The translations under genes and the position numbers were made by a program. From Rhyacophila brunnea (lineage: Eukaryota; Arthropoda; Insecta; Trichoptera; Rhyacophilidae), in contig JAGYXB010000804.1 in assembly GCA_022495005.1 (NCBI GenBank), positions 488,507 to 552,506 of the forward strand: a stretch of 64,000 nucleotides of DNA, in the 5' to 3' direction. Shown piece by piece: positions 54,476-64,000 of this stretch (its first letter is position 1; each line of letters opens with the position of its first letter). Below the pieces are notes generated by a model. The model had not been told where the DNA came from. It saw only the letters and a list, made by a program, of their open reading frames with translations, and did not search any database.

Positions 54476-54752
54476 CAGTGAAACTGCAAATAATTTTGAA
54501 CAGTATGTGGAACGAAATTTCGCAGTACTCGTGTAAAGATGACTAAAAACGTTACCCATTCACTTTAAAAAGAAAACATGTCAATGAATATATCATTATT
54601 GTTACTAATATAACAATAAACAGATCATATAATGGACGCATGTTGGATGTATATGATAAATTATATTTCGGACGGCATGCACGTCATTTGCACCCGCAAT
54701 CCGCGCATCGCCTAGCCACGATCTTTTTAGACCATGCTTCAACTGAGGTGCC
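54476..54752. repeat. MITE family A, copy 3 (complete, shorter)
   Basis: GGCGATACTTCAGTGAAACT at the left and AACTGAGGTGCC at the right, with TTAA on both sides (54472-54475, 54753-54756). It lacks the insert of copy 1 and an internal piece (around GTGATGGCG). Confidence 0.85.
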
Positions 54753-54854
54753 TTAAAGAGATGAGAACAAAATATTACTGAAGAAAAATATTAGTATAAA
54801 TTATTGTTTCACAATTGAAATACTCCTCAACGTCATTGTTTAAAAATATCGTAT

Positions 54855-56202
54855 TAACACACCCTCAATAGCACGACACAAATCTGGCTAGCTCACTTGT
54901 TAGTGCACGTACCATAGGGTGGTTATTAAATGTTTATAGTTTTTTTTTGGAAATGTATACAATGTGAATTAAAGTCTTAAAGAAAATATTAAAATCTGTT
55001 TATTTATTTATTTTGTTATAACACGGTTTTTATCATTTAAAACATTTCAGGGTTTATACATCTAATTTTTAACTTTATATAAAAAGGATTATTTATTTAG
55101 GAACTTATTTTTTAATATTCAATTGATAATTTTTACTTATTTAGTTATTAACTGGCACGCCATAAAGGAGCGTGGGTTTTATACTATATTCCTAGAGGAG
55201 CCGAATCGAACTCAACTATCTTGTTAGAAGAGCGAAATCGAACTACATTACTACCTTATTAGAAGGACAGAATCGAACTGATCACACTACTTCTATTTCG
55301 GGAGAGGACCTATTTTTTAAAGCCTGTCCCCCTTCAGAGGCACCACCTAATTAGCAGTGCGATCGCGCGTATTATTCCTTAACATTTAATTTGTTATAAA
55401 CTCTTATTCTAATCTATAAACAACTAGGTAAAATTATTTAAAACATAATTACGGAAGAAAGCTACGCAGGAAGTTAAGTATTTAAGAAGTTATTTCAATT
55501 TCCAAATTATAAAAACATATCTCCCGCCGAAAATTGTCTCTTTGTTTAGAATCGGTGTGAGCGGTGCACACACACTATCAAAATAGTCCCGATTCACGCA
55601 TATCGAGTGATTGACAGAATACGCAGTGCAGTGCGTGTATTATTTTAAATTTACAGATTTTATTTAAACACGTTATTTATTTTAAATTATAAAATGCAGC
55701 TACTGAATTTAATTATACAAAACAAAACTACTGAGTTTAATAGTAACCCTCTTCGGTAATTTTGCTATACATATTATTATATTTTAATGAATGCTTATAT
55801 TTATTTATCGTAGTTCTCATTTACTCCAGCATTCATCTCTTTTATAGTATAACAATTTTACATCTTCCTCACATACCAGTATACATATTTATTATTAAGA
55901 TATTTCTTTATTTAAAACTTACGTGCTAGGTACATACCATATTATTTGAAATCATAATTAAACAATTTAAATATTTACTTAATCTATTGACTCCATTCGT
56001 CACCTCGCATACTTGTTTCAATTTCTTCCCGCACAGAGCGAAGACTTAAACTGAAATAGAAAGATAGATTGACGATTTTCCAAGGGATTTTAGTTACGAG
56101 TTTTATAAAGCCGCCGGGGTAAAGATTAGGTGACGATGTTTGGGCCATCAAATATATATTATATTATCATAGATATTTAAACGGTATTTTATGTTGGTGT
56201 TA
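54855..56202 (-). repeat. LTR (3' LTR of the minus-strand element)
   Basis: 1348 bp. Identical to the other LTR apart from a one-base T-run difference and roughly nine substitutions (for example CATTTCAGGG versus CATTCCAGGG, GACGATG versus GACAATG). Confidence 0.93.
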
Positions 56203-56943
56203 ATTCGCCCCTAATTTTTGATGCACAAACGTCGATCCCAATCTCACGGCCACGTACTTTGTCCTTTGGACGATCGTCAATACATGTTATGGTACATACA
56301 TTTACATTTTATTTAGTTATACGATTCAAACTTTAAAGTCTTAAAAGACTTGTATTAGCCTACAATCCTGATAGGTTATTGGGGAATCTGGTTATATGTT
56401 TTTGTTAAGCCGTTTATTTTACCAGTTAAAGAGCGGGTGTAGGGATCGGCAAAACAAAATTTCCCCCTTTCAGCGATTTGTACGTTCACCCTGATTTCTC
56501 GGCCATATTCCCGATTCCCCAATAATTCGTTCAGTGTATATTTTAATACTTACATGTTTATAATCTTATTTATTAAAATTTTCGTCCAACAATTTTCTTT
56601 ATCTACATCGATTTACATAATATTTTTTTTTTCGTTCACCTTATTACCATTTCATCTTTATATTGTTGTGTTACTTTTTGTTAGATAGGACATAATTGGT
56701 TACGTTGTCAAAAGCGTTAGAACTTACTTTCGTTATTTATTTTATTTAGTTAATTGTTTACTTCTAGTCATCTCCTCAAAACGCCGTTGTGCGGGATTAT
56801 TGAGTGTGCTAGGTATATTTATTTTATTTTCCAGTCATCCACTCAAGACGTCGTTGTGCGAGATCATTGAGTTTTGCTGGGTATATGTTTTTCGTATTGA
56901 TGTCTAGAATATCAATCGTTTTTAGTTTTCTTTTTATTTTATT

Positions 56944-57665
56944 TTATTTCTTTTTGAGCGTCGGTCGCGTCCTTTGTTGACGTCGAGCTCTTCTTTTCAC
57001 TGGGTGAATAAGTGTTGTGTCAAGAGGGACTGTACCCGTCGGTACAGCGGTTGTCCTCTGGCGAGAGGCGTCTAAGGCAATTTTCACCTCACTAAGCGGT
57101 ATATCATCGTCAGTCAATCCTTCTACGTCAGGTACCTTTGTCAAGGAGAGATTATGGTTAGTTGTCCCGGTTTCGAACCCGGTTACCTGCCCCTCTTCCC
57201 CACAAGATTCCGAGGACGTTTCTGGAGTCCTGATTCTTTTTCAATTTCTCACTACTTTGTCACTTTTTGACGTCGACGCTTCACATGTCCTTCCAGTTGC
57301 ATCATCCTGTCCCAGGGACAAATCATTTGTAGACTCGTCACGATACGGCGACGCAGGCGGGGAGTGTACAGTTCCCTGCGCTATGTCGTGTCCAGTGGTC
57401 GTGTCTCGTCTTGTAACGATGTCCTGAGTATCAGATACTTCCTGAAGGGATGTGTTCGGTGCCTCCGTGTTATCTTCCTCTTCTTCTTCATCGGTATTAC
57501 TATGCTCCAGTTCTGGTACAATCGGCGGGTAATACTTGCGTAAGTGGTCCACGTGGAACTTAAAAGGTCTGCCCCGACGCAATACGTAGTACGATACCCG
57601 ACCTACCTTCCATATAATTTTATGAGGCCCCGACCAACGAGGGTCAAGGCCCGAATTCGCCCCTG
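56944..57665 (-). pseudogene. Gypsy pol 3' end: integrase C-terminal region
   Basis: On the minus strand from about 57660, the frame reads LDPRWSGPHKIIWKVGRVSY followed by RGRPFKFHVDHLRKYYPP. This is the conserved C-terminal integrase module of Ty3/Gypsy pol, ending in the HVDHLKxY motif. An acidic, low-complexity tail follows and stops at 57241. A shifted frame (57144-56944) may continue the tail. Upstream domains (HHCC, DDE catalytic core, RT) are absent, so this is the remnant left after a large internal deletion. Confidence 0.82.
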
Positions 57666-57896
57666 GCCTCGTCTTTGGAAATTCTTATATTTCACACTTT
57701 TATTTCCTATATTCTTTACATGTACGCCACTGTCAATTTTCTCAATATGTACCAACACTGCTATTATATTAGATTATAATATTATCTATATCAGATGCCG
57801 TTGCATCATTCTAGAATAATGTCAAGCACGTTATGTTATTTTATTATCCTTTTCTTGAAACCAGCCGATGGTAACGTAATTGTTTTATTTTTATAT

Positions 57897-58412
57897 TTAA
57901 TAGCTATATGGCGTCATATACAAAGACAAATTTAATTGTTCTCGACTTGTAATATTTCGTAAGTCACGCATTTCACGCGATGACCCGCCACTAATATCTA
58001 GATGCGTATCATTTTTATGCGTTGATTTATCGAACGATGTCATTTTCGATGTTTTGTTTGTAGTCTTGTTATCTTGAATATTTCCACATTTATTATGGAC
58101 ATAACAATTTTTATATACATCTATTTTATTAGAATTTATAACATGAAAGGTTTTCAAAGGATTATACTTAAAGTATTTATTCAACTTTGCATAAGGCATT
58201 TTTATATTCTGTGTAGGACAAAGAGAATATTTGTTTACAGTTTCGTAAGGCGTTTCAAAATTTTTACGCGCCATAATATGAGATTGTTTTTCTAATTTTA
58301 TCAGCCCAGTCTCGGGATTTAAACAATAACTTACTGTTTTTCTGTGGGAATTCTCTCCAACGGCCGCATCGTGGAAGTCACGTACACCATTTTTTCGGCA
58401 CCTACATGTCAT
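57897..58412 (-). CDS. Unknown 171-codon frame inside the LTR element
   Basis: Open on the minus strand from an ATG at 58412 to a stop at 57897; Lys/Asn-rich and with no transmembrane segment I can see. It sits between the gag-like start and the pol remnant, so it may be a retrotransposon accessory sequence, a rearranged gag/pol piece or captured DNA. Cys/His residues (MTCRCRKNGV at the start, NCYVHNKCGN later) do not form a zinc knuckle. I do not recognise the protein. Expression is doubtful in a gutted element. Confidence 0.3.
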   Translation of the reverse strand: MTCRCRKNGVRDFHDAAVGENSHRKTVSYCLNPETGLIKLEKQSHIMARKNFETPYETVNKYSLCPTQNIKMPYAKLNKYFKYNPLKTFHVINSNKIDVYKNCYVHNKCGNIQDNKTTNKTSKMTSFDKSTHKNDTHLDISGGSSREMRDLRNITSREQLNLSLYMTPYSY

Positions 58413-58558
58413 TCACTTGTTAATGATTTTACATTTCTTTCTTTTGAATTTACATTATTATTTTTAAATAGGTACTTACATTGTCCGTCGAAGTATTGTT
58501 TCTATTTTCTAAAATACCACTAACTTCACAGGCTTTTTAAGAAAGTTACTATGACACT

Positions 58559-59026
58559 TTACACTAGTAGACTTTGGAAGAAAGTTCTCAAACGTATCGC
58601 CGTCATGTGGGGAGACATCAGCAGCGTCCGGGCTCCTAACCTTGACTCGGAGGCGGTGACCAGGCCCTGCGTCGTCTCCTCATTGTTGTGACTGGTCTTC
58701 TCGTCTTGATGCTTCCTGGTTCCTTCTCCAGGCTGGATAGTCCGGGCACGTGTAATACTCGTAGTACCCGTTCCTGCAGATTTGGCACGGCCGGGTTCCA
58801 CACTCGCAAGGCATTCGAGGTCTGCCACTTAAGAATCCCCTTCCTCCAATCTCCATAAATCCTTCGAAATCGGACCAGCCAGATTGGCCCACTCGTAACT
58901 GGTCTCCTTCATTTAGAAGCTCGATGGTCTGATGTCCAGTGATAGCGGAACAGTTCCTAATTTTGAAATAGGAGTCAGCACCTCCTCCTCCAAAAGGTTG
59001 GGGTCCTCTGAATTATTTTTAGCCAT
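58559..59026 (-). pseudogene. gag-like 5' coding remnant of the LTR element
   Basis: The ATG at 59026-59024 (minus) starts a short frame (MAKNNSEDPNLLEEEV) that stops after about 37 codons. Overlapping frames at 58892-58680 and 58828-58559 carry on in other phases. The 58892 frame includes CECGTRPCQICRNGYYEYYT, with closely spaced cysteines reminiscent of but not matching a CCHC knuckle. Position just after the primer-binding site supports a gag origin; the frame is broken. Confidence 0.45.
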
Positions 59027-59160
59027 GGTGCGAGTCTTGGAGCGCGTTAGCATTTATACACATTTATTATTATTATATATTAAAAAAAAAATGATTTTTT
59101 TAATATTTGTGTTTTATCAGGTCATGGTTCCGGAAGAAGCCATGCACTTCCTCAGCCTGC

Positions 59161-59175
59161 ACGTTATGGGCGCCA
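59161..59175 (-). promoter_or_regulatory. Primer-binding site of the LTR element
   Basis: TGGCGCCCATAACGT on the minus strand starts three bases after the LTR. Its TGGCGCCCA start resembles the tRNA-primed sites of Gypsy-type elements. It fixes the element's orientation. Confidence 0.75.
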
Positions 59176-59178
59176 AAA

Positions 59179-60527
59179 TAACACACCCTCAATAGCACGA
59201 CACAAATCTGGCTAGCTCACTTGTTAGTGCACGTACCATAGGGTGGTTATTAAATGTTTATAGTTTTTTTTTTGGAAATGTATACAATGTGAATTAAAGT
59301 CTTAAAGAAAATATTAAAATCTGTTTATTTATTTATTTTGTTATAACACGGTTTTTATCATTTAAAACATTCCAGGGTTTATACATCTAATTTTTAACTT
59401 TATATAAAAAGGATTATTTATTTAGGAACTTATTTTTTAATATTCAATTGATAATTTTTACTTATTTAGTTATTAACTGGCACGCCATAAAGGAGCGTGG
59501 GTTTTATACTATAATCCTATAGGAGCCGAATCGAACTCAACTATCTTGTTAGAAGAGCGAAATCGAACTACATTACTACCTTATTAGAAGGACAGAATCG
59601 AACTGATCACACTACTTCTATTTCGGGACAAGACCTATTTTTTAAAGCCTGTCCCCCTTCAGAGGTACCACCTAATTAGCAGTGCGATCGCGCGTATTAT
59701 TCCTTAACATTTAATTTGTTATAAACTCTTATTCTAATCTATAAACAACTAGGTAAAATTATTTTAAACATAATTACGGAAGAAAGCTACGCAGGAAGTT
59801 AAGTATTTAAGAAGTTATTTCAATTTCCAAATTATAAAAACATATCTCCCGCCGAAAATTGTCTCTTTGTTTAGAATCGGTGTGAGCGGTGCACACACAC
59901 TATCAAAATAGTCCCGATTCACGCATATCGAGTGATTGACAGAATACACAGTGCAGTGCGTGTATTATTTTAAATTTACAGATTTTATTTAAACACGTTA
60001 TTTATTTTAAATTATAAAATGCAGCTACTGAATTTAATTATACAAAACAAAACTACTGAGTTTAATAGTAACCCTCTTCGGTAATTTTGCTATACATATT
60101 ATTATATTTTAATGAATGCTTATATTTATTTATCGTAGTTCTCATTTACTCCAGCATTCATCTCTTTTATAGTATAACAATTTTACATCTTCCTCACATA
60201 CCAGTATACATATTTATTATTAAGATATTTCTTTATTTAAAACTTACGTGCTAGGTACATACCATATTATTTGAAATCATAATTAAACAATTTAAATATT
60301 TACTTAATCTATTGACTCCATTCGTCACCTCGCATACTTGTTTCAATTTCTTCCCGCACAGAGCGAAGACTTAAACTGAAATAGAAAGATAGATTGACGA
60401 TTTTCCAAGGGATTTTAGTTACGAGTTTTATAAAGCCGCCGGGGTAAAGATTAGGTGACAATGTTTGGGCCATCAAATATATATTATATTATCATAGATA
60501 TTTAAACGGTATTTTATGTTGGTGTTA
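59179..60527 (-). repeat. LTR (5' LTR of the minus-strand element)
   Basis: 1349 bp; see the element entry. It would carry the promoter of the element. I did not identify a TATA box with confidence. Confidence 0.93.
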
Positions 60528-60531
60528 GTAT

Positions 60532-60889
60532 GTTACATTAAATGTATTGTTAAGAAAGATACAAGGTACAAAATGATAGCACGTATCTAAACAACAAGTA
60601 TTTTTAGCTAGAAACCTTTGATTCCTTTGTCAAATTGTGTTACCCATCAAAGAAACGACCGAGTCATTGGGACCGTTTGTAACTAAGCAACACAAACATG
60701 AACCCTCCAAACCAACCCGCCCCGCAGCACACTCTTAATCGAGCGTATCACGAGGTCCTACATTTGATGTGAAGCATCAGTAGTTGTTTACGCCTGGGAA
60801 TGTCTCAGGAGTAGATATCAAAGTCTTCACACTCAAGTATTACTGAGTTTAATAAAAAACGTAATTTAATAAAAACAATTAACAAACAA
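60532..60889. other. No gene seen
   Basis: Unassigned sequence between the LTR element and the possible gag remnant. Confidence 0.4.
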
Positions 60890-61125
60890 AACTATGTGAA
60901 GATATCTTCACGCCCGATGGGCTCAACACCTGGTTGGACCGATTTGAGCATCTCTTCCCTCTCGGAGCACATTTTCGGACTTTACCAGATGAAGTCCAAG
61001 CCCGTAGAGCTTGGCAGCGAATCCGCCATGGCATGTCAAAAAGTGTAGCTAAGCCAGTTAATTTGGTTACATGTGAATTGCACGTATTACATTTCGCCGT
61101 TAGCTATCTTACTGGAAAGGGATGA
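60890..61125 (+). pseudogene. Possible retrotransposon gag fragment
   Basis: The frame reads EDIFTPDGLNTWLDRFEHLF, then PDEVQARRAWQRIRHGMSKS. TW(L/I)DRFE preceded by a short acidic stretch resembles the start of gag domains in insect Ty3/Gypsy elements. It runs into the family P fragment near 61060, where homology changes, so the frame end at 61125 is not meaningful. Tentative. Confidence 0.4.
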
Positions 61126-61135
61126 CCGTATGGCA
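61060..61135 (+). repeat. Family P left-end fragment
   Basis: TTGCACGTATTACATTTCGC followed by CGTTAGC-TATCTTACTGGAAAGGGATGACCGTAT resembles 62047-62125 (same element type, more diverged). Confidence 0.6.
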
Positions 61136-62039
61136 TGGAGATAAAAAAATACGCTTTGGCGCATTGCAAATAATGGTCTCTACAACGAGCTCGAAACGTC
61201 GAGGAAAGGAGGGAGAACAAGCGGCGAAAACCCAAAAATCTATTACGAATTATCATAATAGATTTATTTTACTTACCATAAATTATTTTAATTATTGCTT
61301 TGTTCAGAAATTTAATTTGATAGTCGAGCGTTTATATTATCTAGGAACAATATATCTACAAAATGAGTTTTAACTTTAGGTCTAAATATCTCAGGATCCA
61401 TTTTGATGGACTTGATCCATAATTATTGTGAATCACCCATTTGTCAATACATTCACATACATAATAATATGTTATTCATCCGCGGCGGCATTTGTATCAC
61501 ATTTAAAATGTTCTTATACAAATGTTCATAAACAATTTGTAGGTAACAATGTTCATTAGTCCACGCACAGATTTATTTATGTTGGTTTGGAGTTCAGGCA
61601 CCAGAGGAATCACTGCGTCGAACGATGTCTGCATAGGTCTGCTGTAATATGAATAATTGCTAGAATCGGATTTGTTGACTGTGCGCGTGAATCGCGAGCA
61701 ATGAGTCGATGCGGTTGATTACATCCTGTGATAAGGGCATCCTGTCAAATGCCAACTGGCATTACTTCAGGAACGATTACGCCAAGACCAAGAAACGATC
61801 AAGAACCGAATCGAATGCAGATTTTACATAAATTATTTTTGGTTACTGCCAGCCATGGCTTGGTGCACCATCATAGCGATCATTAAAAGCTTTCGATGGA
61901 TTTAACCAGGGGCATAATACAATAATTATAGTGTTGTATCCTCATACATGTGTTTTAGATCTAATAATAGAGCCAATAGGTTGAATAAAAGGCTAAAATT
62001 CATAAAAATAACCGTTAATAAACCTCTTCGTGGGTGGGG
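61136..62039. other. About 0.9 kb without a recognised gene
   Basis: ATAATGGTCTCTACAACGAG then CTCGAAACGTCGAGGAAAGG reads NNGLYNELETSRKGG-like and may be LINE- or gag-derived. The rest is unassigned. Confidence 0.4.
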
Positions 62040-63585
62040 AAATGGGTTAAATGTAAATTGTACGTAAAACATTTCACCGTGGCACAGTTCGCTGTGAGCT
62101 TTCTTATCGGAAAGAGATGACCGTATACTATACGGAAGCGATTTCTAAACTGGGAGGCGCGGAGGGTTGCAAAGGGAGGCGCGAAAAGTTTAACACAATT
62201 AATGTAGCCACAGGTTTGCAGTTTGCAAATTCATAGTTTATAAAACGGCCACTAGTAATAAACTACATAAAAAAACAGTCATATAAAAGGTTGTTTGCAA
62301 ACTTGTCTGAAAATATGGAGACTAATTTTATAATACCTCACTTCAATACTATTGTGAAGCGCGCTGGCTATCTCGTGATAAAATGAAATAAAAGGGTCAA
62401 ATCATAATGTTGAAATTTGAGGCAAATTAGTTTAGGAACGATAATTTTGTTGTTAAACTTGTATATTTGGTTGAAATTAAAAAAAAAATGAGTGAATAAA
62501 TCAATACAAGCACCACTAATGCATTCACTGATTTAAAAAGACAAAGTGAAGGCATTCATAAAAAATGGAGCTTTGGAAAAAATAAGTTCGCCATGTTTCC
62601 ACTTTTAAATGATTTCTGCGCCAGATTTATATTGAAGCAAACAAAAATCTATTTACTGAGCTCTTGGTTAGTTTGATAATGCACTTTTCACATTATTTAA
62701 TTAATAGTAAAAAAAACTCGCCTGCGCTGCTTTGTTTCGGGAGTTTTAAATATTTTAAATATGTCGTTATGCGTTGCAATTTGACGTGATACCTATATGA
62801 TGATTGATATACTTAAATGATAACTCCCGTATATAATTTAGGAAACACTACATTAGAGCACTACACTGCCCTTAACCTCAGCGGTAGGTAGGTGGGCCCG
62901 CCAAAGATCCTGGCCTGGGGGTCCGCTTCAGGATGTGGGGCCCATGATAGAATCCATTTGTCAATGAACGATGATGAATTTGGATTGACTACTATTGAAC
63001 TTGATTGTGCTAATAAACAAGCATATTCGTCGCATGAAAAACAAATTAATTTAAAAATGATATAAGTAGTAAAACCTAGTTTATTTTTATATATTTTTTT
63101 ATTTTTGTATTAGTACATTGTTGACTATTTAAAAAGGTGGATTGTTTAATGAAATAAAGGGGGGAGGCGCCAAGATTAGATTTTTTTGAAAGGGAGGCGT
63201 AGTAACTAGTAACATAAAGTTTGGAAACCAATGCTATACGGTCTCCAATTTTATTTGATTCAATATGAACATTAATTCAATTTTCATCGCTGATTTTGGA
63301 AAATTCATGAATTCAAGAATGAAAATCTAACATAACAAATAATCCAGTATATCGGCTATTTTCAAAATTTGTTTGCTGCTGACTTCCTGTAAACTTAAAG
63401 TGTAAAGTAAACCGACGAGGACCGTGTTTTATTTAGACATAAATTGTATGTCAGTACTATACGACCCAAAGAGGTTGGGGTTGGACGGTCTTTAATATAA
63501 GGCCATATAATATTATGGCCGATACAACATTTCACGTTGAAGTGTGATACGGCGAACTGCATACGTACAAGTTTCCGGACACGGG
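62040..63585 (+). repeat. Dispersed repeat family P, copy 3, split by a hAT element
   Basis: The left part 62040-62135 (GTACGTAAAACATTTCACCG, TGTGAGCTTTCTTATCGGAA) and right part 63234-63585 (TTCATGAATTCAAGAATGAA, CCAGTATATCGGCTATTTTC, GTACAAGTTTCCGGACACG) together match copy 1 in order. Confidence 0.85.
62136..63233 (-). mobile_element. hAT-type non-autonomous element, 1098 bp, perfect 8-bp TSD
   Basis: Flanked by CTATACGG on both sides (62128-62135, 63234-63241). The ends AAGCGATTTCTAAACT and (inverse) CATTGGTTTCCAAACT are decayed CAGTGGTTTCCAAACT hAT termini. GGGAGGCGC repeats sit just inside both ends. The minus strand carries the GGGCCC-rich block shared with 27315-28123 and 16340-16690 (CCACATCCTGAAGCGGACCC, CTACCTACCGCTGAGGTTAA). 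No intact coding frame. Confidence 0.9.
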
Positions 63586-63599
63586 GGAAATGACCTAAT

Positions 63600-63787
63600 A
63601 CATATTAAAATTCTAGATATCCGATAGACGAATATTTTTTGACTATGGCTTGGTTTACGCAGGGTTTAATTGAATTTAAAAAACCATCAAACACTATCTG
63701 CAATTTGTACTAAATACGTATGACTGACAAAGTTTATTGTGGAATATGTATGTCGGATCTTAACAACCTACCTACACCCTACGCCGC
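63600..63787 (+). repeat. hAT-type MITE family X, copy 5 (right portion)
   Basis: GGCTTGGTTTACGCAGGGTT, TATGACTGACAAAGTTTATT and GTCGGATCTTAACAACCTAC then CTACACCCTACGCCGCTG match the right arm; the left arm is missing. It lies directly after family P copy 3. Confidence 0.8.
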
Positions 63788-64000
63788 TGACATAGGTTCT
63801 TCACATTTAATATGCAGTCGTAATATAAATAATATGATAATTTCGATTATTTCTATTAACCTTTTCGCTTCTGCCACCATTGTCATCTTGAGAAATTCGC
63901 ACGCTTGCAAAAACTATCGCCTAGTTTGAATGTGTCCATAAGTCGATACCACAGAATAGATAATAAATAGAATACCGATAGGCTATATTCAACACGCCGC
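63788..64000. other. No gene seen
   Basis: Unassigned to the window edge. Confidence 0.4.

Larger units (their letters stand above)
54855..60527 (-). mobile_element. Gypsy-like LTR retrotransposon, complete ends, internally gutted
   Basis: Two 1.35-kb direct repeats (54855-56202 and 59179-60527) both run from TAACAC to GTGTTA. They are flanked by GTAT on the outside (54851-54854, 60528-60531), a 4-bp target duplication. Orientation is minus: a primer-binding site (TGGCGCCCATAACGT) lies three bases inside the high-coordinate LTR, and ATTAGGGGCGAAT, a purine-rich tract, abuts the low-coordinate one. The 2.98-kb interior keeps a gag-like start, an unknown frame and the integrase C-terminus. Protease, reverse transcriptase and RNase H are missing. 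By eye the LTRs differ at about ten positions, so insertion was recent and the element was probably mobilised by a full-length relative. Confidence 0.93.

Noticed and set aside
57017..57427. 136-codon plus-strand frame inside the LTR element
   Set aside because: Antisense to the pol tail; PBS, purine tract and integrase motif fix the element on the minus strand.

Overview
The window looks like intronic DNA from an arthropod nuclear genome, most likely an insect. It is AT-rich and packed with old transposable elements, with no bacterial-style gene packing. CCTAAC-type motifs, RTE/BovB-like retrotransposon fragments, and Jockey-like and Gypsy-like elements all fit an insect. I could not settle the order; Lepidoptera or Hemiptera are guesses.

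The only host coding sequence I can defend is a 43-nt exon on the minus strand at 26020-26062. It encodes the P-loop GAGESGKSTIVKQM(K/N) of a heterotrimeric G-protein alpha subunit of the Gi/Go class, with a clean acceptor and donor. I did not recognise exon 1 (expected above 26062) or exon 3 (expected below 26020). If they lie outside, nearly the whole window is two large introns of this gene.

Layout: 1-1.7 kb, pogo-like remnant with a PHD finger. 1.8-2.4, 37.2-37.5 and 50.3-50.8 kb, three Jockey-like 3' ends. 2.8-7.4 kb, a run of non-autonomous DNA elements, some nested. 9.6-17.4 kb, LINE fragments, an RTE copy split by a MITE, a tRNA-like element, a hAT MITE with a perfect 8-bp duplication, and GC-rich repeats. 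18.5-18.9 and 39.0-39.5 kb, two related probable solo LTRs. 22.6-23.0 kb, an RTE tail. 26.0 kb, the exon. 26.8-28.7 kb, two strong hairpins and a hAT element. 30.6-36.6 kb, further repeat copies and a palindrome-rich TA-flanked element. 40.0-41.5 kb, a hAT-like element containing a piggyBac-like foldback. 44.7-48.0 kb, four DNA elements with identifiable target duplications. 54.9-60.5 kb, a complete-ended Gypsy-like LTR element on the minus strand with nearly identical LTRs but a gutted interior. 62.0-63.6 kb, a repeat split by a hAT element.

There is no operon-like cooperation here. The elements are independent insertions, and target-site duplications and nesting give their relative order. 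Most family names rest on termini, target duplications and short coding remnants read by eye, so they are inferences. Element edges are accurate to a few bases only where a target duplication is stated.
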